Assembly: GCF_900111495.1 (NCBI RefSeq)
Contig: NZ_FOIU01000001.1
Location: 1 to 64,000 of the forward strand
Direction: 5' to 3'
Length of the DNA: 64,000 bases
From: Chryseobacterium wanjuense
Lineage (GTDB): Bacteria; Bacteroidota; Bacteroidia; Flavobacteriales; Weeksellaceae
This document shows, piece after piece, positions 8,911-17,541 of this stretch. Below the pieces are notes generated by a model that did no database searches, had not been told where the DNA came from, and worked only from the letters and a program-made list of their open reading frames with translations. Position numbers and translations under genes: made by a program. Positions within the stretch are counted from its first letter, which is position 1, and each line of letters opens with the position of its first letter.

Positions 8911-9002
8911 AACTTTAAACACGAATTTCACTAATATTTTCACGAATAACACCAATATTTTATTAATGGAATGTCATTTGTGTTTAAATTAAAAAAATAA
9001 AT

Positions 9003-9160
9003 TGTTCCAGATGTCAATTTTTCAATGTTTTATCAGTGAAATTTATGCAAATATTAGTGCTATTTGTGTTTAAAATAAAAAAAATAAGTTTGTTCCAGAT
9101 GTCAATTTTTCAATGTTTTATCAGTGAAATTTGTGCAAATATTAGTGTCATTTGTGTCTA
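9003..9160. repeat. 88-bp-period direct repeat (two copies) before the esterase gene
   Basis: Two near-identical blocks of about 70 bp start with TGTTCCAGATG at 9003 and 9091. Each ends in a CAAATATTAGTG..ATTTGTGT string that also occurs, inverted or degenerate, at 8910-8985 and in the palindrome at 10543-10641. The esterase gene is thus bracketed by relatives of one AT-rich repeat. Confidence 0.75.
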
Positions 9161-9206
9161 AAAATAAAAAATCACTAAATTTAATATCAAATAAATTTTG
9201 TTTTGG

Positions 9207-10535
9207 ATGACAACACAGCAAAATATAGGAACACATTCTTTTCATACACCTTTTGGAAAAATTTTAGCATTAAAGGAAAATGGCGTTATCAAAGCCAAAA
9301 GCATCCGTTATGCCCGTTCTGAAAGGTACAAAATGCCTGTTCCCGTTGAAACTGTAGAGTCTGAGGAGATTTTGGATAAAACTCCGGTTTGCCCGCAGAA
9401 TATCAGTCCGCTCTTAGAAAGGCTGATCGGTAAAACGGATCTCGAAAAATTTCAACCAGATGAATCTACCCAATTTTTGACCATTACCCGTCCCGAAAAT
9501 TTTAGTCAAAATGAAAAACTTCCTGTTGTCGTTTGGATTCACGGAGGTTCTTATGAAATCGGCTGTGGCGATCTTCCCACTTCGGATCCTTCGGTTTGGG
9601 TGAAAGAACAAAATATGATGGTGATTTCCGTCTCTTACCGTCTCGGACTTTTCGGTTTTTTGGGCGGTGATGAAAATCGGCCTGCAAATCTTGGTTTGTT
9701 TGATATCATGGAAGCCTTGCGATGGATTCAGAAAAATATTCAAAGTTTTGGAGGAGATCCTGAAAATATTACGCTTTTTGGACAATCTTCCGGAGGTGAT
9801 GCCATTGCACACCTGATGATTTCAGAAGGAGTTGATAATTTATTTCACCGGGCTATTATTCACAGTGCGCCGCTTGGTTTCAGGCTGAAAAGAAACAAAA
9901 TGTCATTAGAATTTTTCCGGAAAACAGAATTTCTGAAAGATGAAACTGATCCTTTAAAAATGACGGAGGGATATGTAAATTTTTTACCATCATTCAGAAA
10001 ATATGGTTTAAAAACTTCAATGCCGTTTTGTACACAATATGGTTATCCTCCTTTATGCACGGAAGAAGAAAGCCAGGAAAAATGGAAGGAAAATGCAAAG
10101 AAATATGATGTTTTAATGGGTTTAAATCATGATGAAACTGCATTTTATGTAAAAACAGCAGAGCAGGGAATTTATACCTATTTACATGAAAAAATTCTCA
10201 ACAGAATCGTTCGTGTAACAACCGATTCCATCTACGAAAAACCGGCGAATATGTTTGCGGAGAACTATTCGGAAGGAGGAGGAAATATTTATTTGTTTAA
10301 AATTCATTCAACCATAAAAAATAATTATATCGGAGCATCACACTGCTTTGATCTTCCTTTAATTTTTGCCAATGAAACCGCCTGGAAATCATCAGAATTA
10401 CTAAAAGATGTTCCATGGCAATATATGGTTGAAAACGGAAAAAAGCTTCGTGCGCTCTGGGCAGAATTTGCCCGAAAAGGAAAAATCTCCGATGATTCTG
10501 AAAGACCGGAAATTCTTCGTCTCCGAAAAGTTTAG
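9207..10535 (+). CDS. Type B carboxylesterase (PnbA-like)
   Basis: A 442-residue alpha/beta-hydrolase of the carboxylesterase type B family, which hydrolyses carboxylic esters. The oxyanion-hole motif is VWIHGGSYEIG, the nucleophile elbow is GQSSGG with the catalytic Ser, an acidic residue lies in NHDETAFY and the His in GASHCFD. No signal peptide is evident, so it is probably cytoplasmic. I start at the ATG at 9207 (MTTQQNIGTH); the frame extends back only to a TTG at 9198. It is 50-60 residues shorter than many family members. Flanking AT-rich repeats suggest a single-gene unit, and a long palindrome separates it from the convergent amylase gene. Confidence 0.85.
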   Translation: MTTQQNIGTHSFHTPFGKILALKENGVIKAKSIRYARSERYKMPVPVETVESEEILDKTPVCPQNISPLLERLIGKTDLEKFQPDESTQFLTITRPENFSQNEKLPVVVWIHGGSYEIGCGDLPTSDPSVWVKEQNMMVISVSYRLGLFGFLGGDENRPANLGLFDIMEALRWIQKNIQSFGGDPENITLFGQSSGGDAIAHLMISEGVDNLFHRAIIHSAPLGFRLKRNKMSLEFFRKTEFLKDETDPLKMTEGYVNFLPSFRKYGLKTSMPFCTQYGYPPLCTEEESQEKWKENAKKYDVLMGLNHDETAFYVKTAEQGIYTYLHEKILNRIVRVTTDSIYEKPANMFAENYSEGGGNIYLFKIHSTIKNNYIGASHCFDLPLIFANETAWKSSELLKDVPWQYMVENGKKLRALWAEFARKGKISDDSERPEILRLRKV

Positions 10536-10542
10536 TTTTATT

Positions 10543-10641
10543 TTTAAACACAAATGTCACAAATTTTCACAAATAATTTTTTAAACGTTTTCGCATTAAT
10601 TAGTGTCATTTGTAAAAGCATTCGTGATATTTGTGTTTAAA
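10543..10641. repeat. 99-bp imperfect palindrome between convergent genes
   Basis: The arms 10543-10560 (TTTAAACACAAATGTCAC) and 10624-10641 pair with one mismatch, and pairing continues imperfectly inward. It fills the space between the esterase and amylase stop codons and could act as a terminator in both directions. The arm sequence recurs near 8920 and 9060-9160. Confidence 0.7.
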
Positions 10642-10645
10642 TCAA

Positions 10646-12118
10646 TCATTCAGCAACCCAAACACTCACATTCCCAGCCGGAACCGGGAAGCTTCCCCAT
10701 CCGTTTTCATCGATCGTTACTTTGTTTTCAAATCTTCCCAACAAGTCGTAGAAAGTTTTTCCAATATATTTTTCACCCATTTCCATAGGTTTTTCATAAG
10801 CGTCTTTATTGCTCAAAACAACGGCACATCCGGAATGCTCTTCATCTCCTTCACGAACCCAGCCGAGACAATTGGCATCTTCAAAATAATCTCTCTGTTC
10901 GCCGTAAGCATGATCTTTTCGGGCTTTTAGCAGTTCTTCGATTTTATCAACCTTATCTAAAAATATTTCCTGATCGTTGCCTTCTCTGTCTTTGTCGACA
11001 TAATGAGCACCGTACAAATCGGGATAAAAAACACAAGGATAGCCATCTTTTCTCAACAGAATCATAGCATAAGCCAAAGGTTTAAACCATAATTCCACAG
11101 GAGCTTCCAGATCCTGCAAAGGCTGGGTGTCGTGGTTATCTACAAGGCTTACTGAGTGAAGCGGATCTGCCTGAGTAAGGCTTCCGTCGAAAATTCTTCG
11201 TAAATCATAAGAACCACCTTCTTTGGAGGCAGTATGGAAATTGTTTTGTAACGAACTGTCGAATAAGCTCATACAACCTTCCGTAACTTCGATGTATTTT
11301 TGAAGTAAATTCAGATATCCGGGAGCCCAATATTCTCCCACAGCAAAAATATTTTTCCCCGAATTGGAACGTAATAAAGTAAGCCATTCTTTATAAAAAT
11401 CAAATGAAATGTGCTTGAGCGCATCCAGTCTTACTCCATCAAAATCCGTTTCGTCAAAATACCATTTTGCCCAATTGTTCAGCTCTTCGCGTACAAAAGG
11501 GTTGCGGTGTTCAATATCGTTGTACATCAGATAATCGTAGTTTCCTTTTTCATCATCGATCATCTCTTCCCAGTCGGTTCCGTATTCGTTTTTTATTTTA
11601 AAAATATGGGAATCCATACCTTCTGCATAGTCTACGCCGCTGAAACAGGTGAAATTCCATTCAAAATCTGAATATTTTTTTCCTCTTCCCGGAAAGGTAA
11701 ATTTTGTGTAGGATTGGATCTCTATTTCATCGGAAATGATTTTTTCGCGGTTTTCCTCATCTACTTTTACAGCCTTAAAGCTTTCCAGCTCGTCTCCGCC
11801 ACCTTTATGTCCTAAAACAATGTCGACAATCACCTGAATATTTTTCTCCTTTAAAGCTTTAATTGCTTGAATATAATCTTCTTTCGTGCCGTATTTTGTG
11901 GGAATGGTTCCTTTTTGATCAAATTCTCCCAAATCATATAAATCATAGGCGTCGTAACCTGTGGAATGCCCTCCTGTTGCGCCTTTGTAAGCGGGAGGAA
12001 GCCACACTGATGTTATTCCTAAGTCTGCCAGATATTGTGCATGCTTTTCAGCTTCTTTCCATAACTTTCCGTCTCCTTCCGAATACCAATGGAAAAACTG
12101 AATCATCGTTTCATTCAT
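10646..12118 (-). CDS. Cytoplasmic alpha-amylase (GH13, GH13_5-like)
   Basis: A 490-residue alpha-amylase without a signal peptide, so it should degrade maltodextrins or glycogen-type glucans in the cytoplasm. The (beta/alpha)8 barrel begins at once (MIQFFHWYSEGDG). The four GH13 regions are present: DIVLGHK (99-105), GVRLDALKH with nucleophile Asp232, AVGEYW with acid/base Glu262, and VDNHD with Asp330. Length and region I match the liquefying, mostly bacterial GH13_5 type. It is convergent with the esterase and precedes the DNA polymerase IV gene by 44 bp on the other side, with no functional link apparent. Confidence 0.9.
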   Translation of the reverse strand: MNETMIQFFHWYSEGDGKLWKEAEKHAQYLADLGITSVWLPPAYKGATGGHSTGYDAYDLYDLGEFDQKGTIPTKYGTKEDYIQAIKALKEKNIQVIVDIVLGHKGGGDELESFKAVKVDEENREKIISDEIEIQSYTKFTFPGRGKKYSDFEWNFTCFSGVDYAEGMDSHIFKIKNEYGTDWEEMIDDEKGNYDYLMYNDIEHRNPFVREELNNWAKWYFDETDFDGVRLDALKHISFDFYKEWLTLLRSNSGKNIFAVGEYWAPGYLNLLQKYIEVTEGCMSLFDSSLQNNFHTASKEGGSYDLRRIFDGSLTQADPLHSVSLVDNHDTQPLQDLEAPVELWFKPLAYAMILLRKDGYPCVFYPDLYGAHYVDKDREGNDQEIFLDKVDKIEELLKARKDHAYGEQRDYFEDANCLGWVREGDEEHSGCAVVLSNKDAYEKPMEMGEKYIGKTFYDLLGRFENKVTIDENGWGSFPVPAGNVSVWVAE

Positions 12119-12162
12119 AAAATTATAATTTGGTCTTTACAATGTAGTGAAAAATTTTCACA

Positions 12163-13260
12163 TTATTGATCCTCAAATTCCTTAAACGGGATTTTTAGTT
12201 GAACGGAAATCAGCTTTTTTTCCTCGGTATTAAGTTGTGAAAGAGATAAGCCTAATAATCGGACAGGCTTATCAAAAGGTCGAAGTTCCCAGAGTTTTTT
12301 TCCGGTGTTAAAATATTGCTCGGGTGAAGAAAAGTATTCTTCTTTGGTAATGCTTCGCGTATATAGGGAGAAGTCTTTATATTTAATTTTTAACGTTAAT
12401 GTTCTTCCGAGAATATTATTTTTCTGCAAACGATTGTGAAGTTCGTCGCTTAAGCTTTGAAGTTTTTCATTGATCTGCTGTTCGTCAAAAAGGTCTTCAA
12501 AAAAAGTTCTTTCCACCGCCACACTTTTCTGAATCCGATGAGGTTTTACTTCGGAAGTATGAATTCCGCGGACAACGTTATAATAATATGCTCCCGATTT
12601 TCCAAATAATCTGGTAAGGTCTTCAAGAGATCTTTTCTTTAAATCTTTTCCTTTAAAAATGCCTAAACTAAACATTTTGTTAGCTGTAACTTTCCCTACA
12701 CCGTAAAATTTTTCAACGGGTAATTCTTCAAGAAAGCTTTCAATTTTATCGGGATGAATGGTTTTTTGTCCGTTGGGCTTATTGATGTCGGAAGCTACTT
12801 TTGCCAGAAATTTATTCACAGAAATTCCTGCGGAAGCAGTAAGACCCGTTTGTTCGAAAATCTTTTGGCGGATTTCTTTCGCAATCTGATTGGCAGATTC
12901 TATTCCTTTTTTATTTTCGGTGACATCGAGATAAGCTTCATCCAAAGAAAGAGGTTCTACCAAATCGGTATATTCATAGAAAATTTCCCGGATTTTTCTT
13001 GAAATTTCTTTATAACGCGGAAATCGTGGCGGAACAAAAATCAAATGCGGACATTTTTCTTTTGCTGTTTTACTGGGCATCGCAGAACGGACGCCAAATT
13101 TTCTGGCTTCATAGCTCGCCGCCGAAACGACACCCCTGTGACCACCGCCCACGGCAATCGCTTTTCCCCTCAGCGCAGGGTTGTCATGCTGTTCCACGGA
13201 AGCATAAAATGCATCCATATCGACATGAATAATTTTGCGTATCGGAAAAGGAAAATCCAT
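12163..13260 (-). CDS. dinB: DNA polymerase IV (Y-family, translesion)
   Basis: A 365-residue Y-family polymerase that copies past damaged bases. Metal-binding residues are visible in HVDMDAFYASVE (Asp14 and Asp16) and SLDEAYLDV (Asp107-Glu108). The thumb helix-hairpin-helix region around FYGVGKVTANKMFSLGI and the little-finger domain near KSVAVERTFFEDL follow. The C-terminus lacks an obvious QLxLF-type clamp-binding tail, though ISVQLKIPF could serve. The flanking genes are unrelated. I see no LexA-type box upstream, so SOS control is not supported by the sequence. It is a different family from the DinB-like (DfsB) protein at 38641. Confidence 0.93.
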   Translation of the reverse strand: MDFPFPIRKIIHVDMDAFYASVEQHDNPALRGKAIAVGGGHRGVVSAASYEARKFGVRSAMPSKTAKEKCPHLIFVPPRFPRYKEISRKIREIFYEYTDLVEPLSLDEAYLDVTENKKGIESANQIAKEIRQKIFEQTGLTASAGISVNKFLAKVASDINKPNGQKTIHPDKIESFLEELPVEKFYGVGKVTANKMFSLGIFKGKDLKKRSLEDLTRLFGKSGAYYYNVVRGIHTSEVKPHRIQKSVAVERTFFEDLFDEQQINEKLQSLSDELHNRLQKNNILGRTLTLKIKYKDFSLYTRSITKEEYFSSPEQYFNTGKKLWELRPFDKPVRLLGLSLSQLNTEEKKLISVQLKIPFKEFEDQ

Positions 13261-13382
13261 ATCACAAAGATATGGATTCTTGTATTTTATGATTAATTTC
13301 TTTTGTCTTAAAACAAAAGAAACAAAAATTCAAGACTTGGAAACTCCGACTAAAAATAGACTCTGTTGTAAATGAGCTACAT

Positions 13383-13507
13383 TTTTAACCATTAAGATTT
13401 TTATTAAGAAGTGAAGTTTAATTAAGAAAATCAAATAGATTTTAAATCTTAAAGCAACGCTAAACTTAATATTCTTAATTCCTTAATAAAAATCTTAATG
13501 GTTAAAA
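13383..13507. repeat. 125-bp MITE-like element with 26-bp perfect inverted ends
   Basis: The arms 13383-13408 and 13482-13507 (TTTTAACCATTAAGATTTTT..) are perfectly complementary, with an AT-rich centre. It lies between two co-oriented genes. The ends resemble in style, but not in sequence, the other palindromes of this window, notably 31321-31433, which also begins TTTAACCA. Confidence 0.8.
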
Positions 13508-13552
13508 TAAATAATAAAATGCAAATCTTTGCACTTTGAAGTTTGATTAAAA

Positions 13553-14068
13553 TTATTTCAAAAGCTTATCAATCGTAGCCTGAATTTCCGGGTCTTCCGG
13601 TGAAATGGCGTAATATTTTGCAATCGCAGATTTTTGGTCGATCACCATATATCTCGGAATCCAGTTGAGGTCGACGTAGTTGTTGAAATCATTTTTCCAG
13701 CCGGATACAAACCAATAGTTTTCTTTGTCTTTCATTTCAAATCTTTCCAGACTTTTTTCAAAACCTTCTTTGGAACGGTCTAATGAAAGGAAAACAAAAT
13801 CAATATTCTTATTGTTTTCTTCTAATTCTTTGGCTTTTGGAAGGGCCTTCAAACAATCTCTGCACCATCCGGCCCAAAAATCGAGTACTACAACTTTTCC
13901 TTTATGTTGATCAAGAATTTGCTGAATAGTAATCGTTTTTCCTTCTTCATCTTCCAGTTTTTGAGCTAAAGCTTCTTTGGAAAAGCCTGTTTTATTGGCC
14001 TGTGGAACTTTTTGTGAGCAGCCTAATCCAAAAATACTTAATGTAAAAAATAATAATAACTTTCTCAT
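13553..14068 (-). CDS. Thioredoxin-fold (TlpA-like) lipoprotein
   Basis: A 171-residue membrane-anchored thioredoxin-fold protein. I start at the ATG ending at 14068. It gives a lipoprotein signal (MRKLLLFFTLSIFGLGC) with lipobox Cys17, and a -7 box (minus-strand TAGATTTG at 14089-14096) lies just upstream, inside the longer alternative frame. The redox motif is WAGWCRDC (Cys69 and Cys72), preceded by VVVLDFW, as in TlpA/ResA proteins. It probably reduces or shuffles disulfides, for example in cytochrome c maturation or oxidative protein repair, on the periplasmic side. WCRDC differs from the usual WCxPC by lacking the Pro, which tunes redox potential. The partner is unknown. Confidence 0.8.
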   Translation of the reverse strand: MRKLLLFFTLSIFGLGCSQKVPQANKTGFSKEALAQKLEDEEGKTITIQQILDQHKGKVVVLDFWAGWCRDCLKALPKAKELEENNKNIDFVFLSLDRSKEGFEKSLERFEMKDKENYWFVSGWKNDFNNYVDLNWIPRYMVIDQKSAIAKYYAISPEDPEIQATIDKLLK

Positions 14069-14416
14069 TTTTTCAATTTCATTTAATGCAAATCTAAACA
14101 ATGAAATGCAATTGGAGCGTTATTTTGATGAATTAGTTAAGATTTATGAGATTGAAGATTTCTATTAAACTTAAATAACACATAAGAAATTTATAGACAT
14201 ATTACACAGCCTAAAAAGAACCCATTAGCTTTGAAAATCTTTGATTTTTACTTATGTTTTCTGAATTTTTTCAAATTTTTGAGTTAAATCTATTGTGACT
14301 AATGTGTTGGAATTTTTAATAGAGTTTATTTAAATATGATTTTTCTAATGTCACGTTTAGATCCTCTCAGGATGACAAACTTCGAGAAAATAACTTAGAA
14401 TAAAATAAAGGAAAGT
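14069..14416. other. Intergenic region, no convincing gene
   Basis: This holds the promoter of the thioredoxin gene and AT-rich sequence. A 20-codon plus-strand frame at 14106-14168 (MQLERYFDEL..) looks codon-like but is too short to support. A fragment TCCTCTCAGGATGACAAA near 14362 is a degenerate piece of the repeat seen at 54759-54863. Confidence 0.35.
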
Positions 14417-15232
14417 TTATTGATAATTCTTCACCAAGCCTTTCACTACTGTGATCACATTCGGCATCGCTTTATTGGCAGCATTCAGAACTTCTTCGTG
14501 AGAAACTGAAAATGCAATGTCCGGACCGCCAAGATCTGTAATGATGGAAATGCAGAAAACATCCATTCCCATATGTTTGGCAACGATCACCTCCGGAACG
14601 GTACTCATCCCGACCATATCGCCGCCGATCGCTTTGATCATCCCGTATTCTGCGGGTGTTTCAAATGTCGGACCTTGTAATGCAACGTAAATTCCCTTAT
14701 GGATTTTAATATTATTTTCTTTGGCTGCGTGTTCGGCCACGGAAATCATTTTCTTGCTGTAAGCTTCACTCATATCAACAAATCGAGGACCGAAAGAATC
14801 GATATTTTTGCCACGAAGCGGATGTTCGGGCATCATGTTGATATGATCTTTTATGATCGCAATATCGGCAATGTTAAAGCTGGAATTTACTCCGCCGGAA
14901 GCATTAGAAAGAATCAGATTTTTAATTCCTAACAGATGAAAAACCCTTATCGGAAAAACAACGGTTTCAATAGAATGTCCTTCATAATAATGAAAACGGC
15001 CGCTCATCATCAAAACTTTTTTGCCCTCGAGAATTCCGCAGATTAATTTTCCGCTGTGGCCAACTACCGTTGTTTGAGGAAAGTTTGGAATTGCAGAATA
15101 TTCTAAAGTATGAATGGCTTCAACTTCATCCTGTAATTTTCCCAATCCCGAGCCCAAAACAATAGCGAAATCAGGGGTTTCTTTAATGATGTTTTTAATA
15201 AAATCTGCTGTCTGCTTAATTTTTTCTAACAT
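14417..15232 (-). CDS. punA: Purine nucleoside phosphorylase (trimeric PNP-I type)
   Basis: A 271-residue enzyme for phosphorolysis of inosine and guanosine to the free base and ribose-1-phosphate (purine salvage). Signature elements: IVLGSGLG near residue 24, the GHSGKL phosphate loop, MSGRFHYYEGH, SNASGGVN, the PTFETPAEY substrate segment, and VGMSTVPEV. Length and the GxFxxxPTFETPAE pattern match the trimeric PunA/human-like class, not the hexameric DeoD class. It overlaps the end of lpxK by 17 bp (the LpxK stop lies within this gene), so the two are translationally linked. No functional relation is apparent. Confidence 0.9.
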   Translation of the reverse strand: MLEKIKQTADFIKNIIKETPDFAIVLGSGLGKLQDEVEAIHTLEYSAIPNFPQTTVVGHSGKLICGILEGKKVLMMSGRFHYYEGHSIETVVFPIRVFHLLGIKNLILSNASGGVNSSFNIADIAIIKDHINMMPEHPLRGKNIDSFGPRFVDMSEAYSKKMISVAEHAAKENNIKIHKGIYVALQGPTFETPAEYGMIKAIGGDMVGMSTVPEVIVAKHMGMDVFCISIITDLGGPDIAFSVSHEEVLNAANKAMPNVITVVKGLVKNYQ

Positions 15233-16241
15233 AATCTAAGATGATTTGATTGAATTCTTCCTTTTTATCAATAATCACATTGATAGGCCAGTAGTAAACA
15301 ATGTCTCTAAGATAGTCAAAAGTTTTTAGACGAACATAATCCTTTTCTGTGGTTAAGATTAATTTATATTCACCTAATTTTTTGTATTCGGCAACGATTT
15401 TTTTAATATCATCATCCGTAAAATTGTGATGATCTCTGAATTTTAAATGCTTTACTCTTTGCGAAAATTTTGCAAGATGGGTCAATAAAGGTTTTGGATT
15501 GGCGATTCCTGTAATTAAAAGAATATCATAATAATTCAGGTTGTTGTCGGGAAGCATTTTTTCTTTTCCGTATACATTTTCGTCGTATCCGATGGATGAA
15601 AAGAACACTTTTTGCTTGTGGGAAGGTCTTATCCTTGAAATATAATATTGCTTGGTTTCTTCCGTGAGTTCATCGGGACATTTGCTTACCATAATGATAT
15701 TCGCCCTTCTTACGCCGGTTCTTGATTCTCTTAAATCTCCTGCAGGAAGAAGATGATCTTTAAAATAAGGATCATTAAAATCGGTCATCATAATCGTGAA
15801 TCCCGGTTTGATGGCTCTGTGCTGCATCGCATCGTCCAGTACCAGAACATCCAGATCCATATCGGAAATCACTTTTTGAGCTCCGGGAACCCTTTCTTCG
15901 GAAACTGCGATCACAAAACGGTTTTTAAAACGTTCAAAAAGCTGCATCGCTTCATCACCTACCATTTTGTAATTGCTCTCATAGTTGGTGACAGCATACC
16001 CTTTCGTGAGTCTTCCGTAGCCTCTGGAAAGCACTCCGGTTCTGTAATGTTTAGCTAAAAACTGAGCAAGATACATCACCATCGGAGATTTCCCGCTTCC
16101 GCCCACAGAAAGGTTTCCGACATTGATTATCGGAGTCTTGAATTTTGTCGATTTTAAAATTCCCAGATCATACATTGTGTTTCGGATACCCGTTACCATG
16201 TGATAACCTAGGGAAAAAGGATAAAGGTACCATCTTTTCAT
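15216..16241 (-). CDS. lpxK: Tetraacyldisaccharide 4'-kinase
   Basis: A 341-residue inner-membrane-associated kinase that phosphorylates the 4' position of the lipid A disaccharide, giving lipid IVA. I start at the ATG ending at 16241 (MKRWYLYPFSLGYHMV), which matches family N-termini with their membrane-associated helix; the longer frame from 16301 adds an unrelated leader. The P-loop is VGGSGKSPMV, followed by LSRGYGR, EVGDEA-like VGDEAMQ and the Asp-His region DDAMQHR typical of LpxK. A minus-strand TATTTTTG (16249-16256) lies a few bases before this start, implying a very short leader. The 3' end overlaps the PNP gene. Confidence 0.92.
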   Translation of the reverse strand: MKRWYLYPFSLGYHMVTGIRNTMYDLGILKSTKFKTPIINVGNLSVGGSGKSPMVMYLAQFLAKHYRTGVLSRGYGRLTKGYAVTNYESNYKMVGDEAMQLFERFKNRFVIAVSEERVPGAQKVISDMDLDVLVLDDAMQHRAIKPGFTIMMTDFNDPYFKDHLLPAGDLRESRTGVRRANIIMVSKCPDELTEETKQYYISRIRPSHKQKVFFSSIGYDENVYGKEKMLPDNNLNYYDILLITGIANPKPLLTHLAKFSQRVKHLKFRDHHNFTDDDIKKIVAEYKKLGEYKLILTTEKDYVRLKTFDYLRDIVYYWPINVIIDKKEEFNQIILDYVRKN

Positions 16242-16321
16242 ACGATTGCAAAAATAGGAAATTTCATATGGATTTGGCTTACTATGGTAGGTACTTTTCA
16301 ATATTTATTTTAAAAATTTGA

Positions 16322-16353
16322 TTGATAATTATCATTAAATTAGAGTATTTTTG
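16322..16353 (+). promoter_or_regulatory. Promoter of truA
   Basis: TTG at 16322-16324, a 21-bp spacer and TATTTTTG at 16346-16353 fit the Bacteroidota consensus. The expected start is near 16359, about 13 bases before the truA start codon. Confidence 0.6.
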
Positions 16354-16371
16354 TAGAGTTATTTTATTACA

Positions 16372-17106
16372 TTGAGGTATTTTATTGAGTTTTCCTACAA
16401 CGGCAAAAATTATTTCGGCTACCAGATCCAGCCGGATGCTATTTCCGTACAGGAAGAATTGGAAAAGGCACTTTCCACGATTTTAAGGGAAGAGATTAAA
16501 ACAACAGGAGCAGGAAGAACAGATACGGGCGTTCATGCCAAGAAAATTTTCGCCCATTTTGATACAGAAAAAGTTTTGAATGATGATCTTCCCCGAAGAT
16601 TAAACAGTTTTCTTCCGCCTGATATTTCGGTGAAAAGAATTTTTCAGGTAAAAGATGATTTTCATGCCCGTTTTGATGCGACGTACAGAACGTATGAATA
16701 TTATATTTCCTTGGAAAAAAATCCTTTCACCCAGGAATTTGCATGGCAGCATTGGAAAAGACCTTTAGATATTAATAAAATGAATGAAGCCTGTAAGATT
16801 TTATTTGAATATGAAGATTTTACAAGTTTCGCTAAATTACATACCGACAACAAAACCAATCTTTGCAAAATGTACAAAGCAGAGTGGGAGCAAAACGGGA
16901 GCGAACTGAAATTCACGGTTTCTGCGAATCGTTTTTTACGGAATATGGTGAGAGCAATTGTTGGAACCATGGTAGAAATCGGTTCGGGGAAGATGAAACC
17001 TGAAGATTTACGAAAAGTAATTGAAGACAAGCATCGTAATGCTGCAGGAACTTCCGCGCCGGCTCATGGGCTGTATCTGGTGGATGTCGGGTATGAATTT
17101 GATTAA
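16372..17106 (+). CDS. truA: tRNA pseudouridine synthase A, TTG start
   Basis: A 244-residue enzyme that makes pseudouridine at positions 38-40 of tRNA anticodon stems. The protein opens MRYFIEFSYNGKNYFGYQ, as family members do. The catalytic Asp lies in GAGRTDTGVHA, and later motifs are FHARFDATYRTYEYYI and RFLRNMVRAIVG. The start codon is TTG: no ATG is available upstream, because the frame meets a TAG at 16354-16356, and starting later would remove the first conserved strand. A good promoter sits immediately upstream. Confidence 0.93.
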   Translation: MRYFIEFSYNGKNYFGYQIQPDAISVQEELEKALSTILREEIKTTGAGRTDTGVHAKKIFAHFDTEKVLNDDLPRRLNSFLPPDISVKRIFQVKDDFHARFDATYRTYEYYISLEKNPFTQEFAWQHWKRPLDINKMNEACKILFEYEDFTSFAKLHTDNKTNLCKMYKAEWEQNGSELKFTVSANRFLRNMVRAIVGTMVEIGSGKMKPEDLRKVIEDKHRNAAGTSAPAHGLYLVDVGYEFD

Positions 17107-17130
17107 GGATTTTAAAAACATAAAAACATT

Positions 17131-17478
17131 ATGATGTCAATTTTTATTATGATTGGAGCCTACAGATATTATGCAGGGCTTGCACAGAGATTTGGGAAGA
17201 CGAAATGGCATTTCGGGCTTTTGGCTATTGGGATTTATCTTGGATTTCAGATTTTGTTTCTTTTTTGTTACGGAATTTATAAAGGACTTACAAATCCTAC
17301 TGCTTTGAGCAACAATAATAATTATGACTATGGGAATTTTACATTTGTTAATTTTATAAGCTGGTTATTTGCTATTGCTGTCGTATATGGATTTCACACC
17401 TATCTTGAAAAGAAATTCACAAAGGAAATGGTAAGAAAGCCTTCTTCGGAAATTGAAGAAATTGGAAATAAGGAATGA
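17131..17478 (+). CDS. Small membrane protein of unknown function
   Basis: 115 residues. Two hydrophobic segments (about 28-50 and 72-92) separated by an Asn/Tyr-rich loop (SNNNNYDYGNFTFVN) predict a hairpin in the inner membrane. The short N-terminus carries the RYYAGLAQRFGKTKWHFGLLAIGIY pattern seen in small Bacteroidota membrane proteins. The C-terminal tail is charged (SSEIEEIGNKE). It starts 24 bp after truA and is probably co-transcribed with it. I do not recognise a named family. Confidence 0.65.
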   Translation: MMSIFIMIGAYRYYAGLAQRFGKTKWHFGLLAIGIYLGFQILFLFCYGIYKGLTNPTALSNNNNYDYGNFTFVNFISWLFAIAVVYGFHTYLEKKFTKEMVRKPSSEIEEIGNKE

Positions 17479-17541
17479 TAATAATGATGGTGACATGATA
17501 TTTTTAAGTCATCATTTTAATTTACATAAAAACTAAAAACC

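Noticed and set aside
9003..9160. CRISPR array
   Set aside because: Only two units with 88-bp period, long near-identical blocks and almost no spacer; no cas genes.
13261..13382. Gene between dinB and the thioredoxin gene
   Set aside because: AT-rich spacer plus the palindromic element; no frame with coding character.
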